Shown here piece by piece: positions 7,454 through 8,195 of a stretch of 8,195 nt of DNA. The DNA lies in contig JAIRSN010000112.1 of NCBI GenBank assembly GCA_031255425.1, forward strand, positions 1-8,195, given 5' to 3'. Within the stretch, counting starts at the first letter, position 1. Each line of letters opens with the position of its first letter. Both the position numbers and the translations under genes were made by a program. The notes under the pieces were generated by a model, which saw nothing but the letters and a program-made list of their open reading frames with translations, had not been told where the DNA came from and did not search any database. The DNA is from Dysgonamonadaceae bacterium (GTDB lineage Bacteria > Bacteroidota > Bacteroidia > Bacteroidales > Azobacteroidaceae).

Positions 7454-7794
7454 CCCGCAAGTTTTTTGCAATCCCCCCCGGACAGCATTTTTTAAATGGA
7501 TTTTTACCCTGTGGGAGTCCCGCAAGCCATTTTTTAAATGGATTCTTCCTTGCGGAAGTTCCGCAACGTACTTTTTGATCGTATTCATGGTTGCGGGAGC
7601 CCCGCAAATCACTTTTCAACCGAATTCTTACTTGCGGGAGCCCCGCAAGTCTGTTTCCAACTGATTTCTTACTTGCGGGAGCCCCGCAAGTAACTTTCCA
7701 ACTGAATTCACGTTTGCGGGAGCCCCGCAAGTCACTTTTACTATCAATTTTTATTTGCGGGAGCCCCGCAACTAACATTTTGATAAATAGCAAT
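7454..7794 (+). repeat. Right tandem palindrome array, 41-bp period
   Basis: Seven palindromes start at 7509, 7550, 7591, 7632, 7673, 7714 and 7755, an exact 41-bp period. The consensus is TTGCGGGAGCCCCGCAA (7-bp arms, AGC centre), and some copies extend to longer arms, up to 11 bp around 7673-7689. A degenerate unit lies at about 7468-7484 and a half-palindrome CCCGCAA at 7454-7460. Linkers are 24 bp and semi-conserved (CTTTTCAACCGAATTC-like). The copy at 7550-7566 has TTGCGGAAGTTCCGCAA, where both arms changed together. The first palindrome, at 7509, pairs through a T-G wobble. Copies at the 5' end are more diverged than the middle ones. Because 41 is not a multiple of three, any reading frame shifts at every unit. 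The array lies upstream of and in line with the DUF6261-like gene. Confidence 0.95.
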
Positions 7795-7884
7795 GCAGCG
7801 GCTTTTGTTTTTTTGGGGAGGCAGTTTCCCTGTGCGCAGCCGGTATGCCGTGCCTCTTTAAAATATAAAAGCGGCTGCGCCGCC
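7795..7884 (+). repeat. Hairpin-ended repeat element, copy C
   Basis: This copy aligns with copy A from the left end through the right hairpin GCGGC-TGC-GCCGC (7871-7883). The core GGGGAGGCAGTTTCCC and CTG-TGCG-CAG stems (7830-7839) show paired changes relative to A (CTA-TGCG-TAG). The left end is imperfect: GCAGCGGCTTTT does not form the terminal hairpin found in copy A. It begins where the next array palindrome would be expected (7796) and is followed by a further array-like unit, so it looks inserted into the array. Confidence 0.8.
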
Positions 7885-7921
7885 GGGAATCCCGCAATCC
7901 GCTTTCCGGCAGGATTTTTTG
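7881..7921 (+). repeat. Orphan last unit of the palindrome array
   Basis: CGGGA-A-TCCCG at 7884-7894, followed by CGCAA and a linker with CTTTCC and GGATT in register, resembles a diverged array unit. It is separated from the rest of the array by element C. Between 7921 and the start codon at 7981 the sequence is AT-rich and includes the short palindromes GAAATTTC (7926-7933) and TTTCTAGAAA (7930-7939). No strong second promoter is visible there. Confidence 0.6.
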
Positions 7922-7980
7922 GAAAGAAATTTCTAGAAAACATATCCATTATTTAAAACATTTTTAAAAAATTAATTTTT

Positions 7981-8195
7981 ATGAAAATTCAACTTATTGA
8001 TTTAACTCGGATGCGCAACGAAACGCATTATCAGTTTTTTGTTAATTACATAGACTTGTTGGCAATCCATCAGGAAATAACGAGTGTTGGTGGAGCGCTG
8101 GTGCAGGAGCTTATCAACCTCCACGACAAGGAAAGACTCTTGATCGACAACGTCAGGGGAAGTGATTATACCGAAGAAATTGCCGCTGCCGACAA
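7981..8195 (+). CDS. DUF6261-like protein, 5' partial gene
   Basis: The ATG at 7981 opens a frame that stays open for 71 codons to the window edge. The protein starts MKIQLIDLTRMRNETHYQFF, then NYIDLLAIHQEI, LINLHDKERLLIDNVRGSDYTEEIAAAD. The L-x-x-x-RNE-x-H-x-QF opening and the later charged E-R-L-L-I-D-N and TEEIAAAD segments match my memory of the DUF6261 family of Bacteroidota, which is about 215-270 residues long and of unknown function. There is no signal peptide or membrane segment in the visible part, which looks helical and cytoplasmic. The start is preceded by an AT-rich stretch without Shine-Dalgarno, typical of the phylum. Upstream lies the whole palindrome-array region. The family call is from recognition, not from a search. 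Confidence 0.75.
   Translation, partial: MKIQLIDLTRMRNETHYQFFVNYIDLLAIHQEITSVGGALVQELINLHDKERLLIDNVRGSDYTEEIAAAD

Noticed and set aside
7509..7771. CRISPR array with 17-bp repeats and 24-bp spacers
   Set aside because: The intervals resemble each other rather than being unique, the repeat and spacer are both too short, and no cas gene is visible. It is a tandem repeat of a 41-bp unit.
7392..7949. Minus-strand frame of 185 codons over the array, and a plus-strand frame of 121 codons at 7591-7956
   Set aside because: They arise because the GC-rich palindromic units lack stops in several frames on both strands. The 41-bp period shifts frame each unit, and the homologous left array is interrupted by stops.

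Overview
The window reads as a chromosomal segment of a Bacteroidota genome, most likely order Bacteroidales. The evidence is the style of the PolA and RocD proteins, the absence of Shine-Dalgarno sequences, AT-rich start regions, several matches to the Bacteroidetes TAnnTTTG -7 promoter box, and a terminal gene that looks like the Bacteroidota family DUF6261. The genus cannot be settled from the sequence alone.

Layout. Bases 1-160 hold a tandem array of palindromes with a 42-bp period, oriented toward the minus strand. Bases 161-254 hold a 94-bp repeat element (copy A) with perfect 17-bp terminal inverted repeats, followed by two extra mini-hairpins. A transcription unit of polA (344-3106) and a Nudix hydrolase (3124-3639) follows. 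A second, tightly packed operon comes next: a P-loop GTPase of the cyclic-2,3-diphosphoglycerate-synthetase/COG2403 type (3740-5077), a CtlX-type citrulline/arginine hydrolase (5079-6029) and ornithine aminotransferase rocD (6026-7264). The last two would take citrulline to ornithine and then to glutamate semialdehyde, so the operon is probably for arginine/citrulline use.

From 7265 to 7980 there is no convincing gene, but the DNA is highly organised. An inverted copy of the 94-bp element (copy B) doubles as the rocD terminator. It is followed by a consensus-like promoter, then a tandem array of palindromes with an exact 41-bp period, then a third element copy (copy C) set into the array, one last degenerate palindrome unit and an AT-rich stretch. 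The 5' part of a DUF6261-like gene runs from 7981 off the right edge.

The most interesting content is this repeat/DUF6261 module. The left and right arrays are homologous but inverted relative to each other. Their palindrome arms differ by compensatory changes, and their periods equal about four turns of B-DNA. Each is bordered by the same hairpin-ended element in the same relative orientation. This suggests a recurring cassette, element - palindrome array - element - DUF6261 gene, with a second copy expected beyond the left edge. Its function is not known to me; structured leader RNA, a multi-site operator and a REP/MITE-like mobile repeat are all possible.
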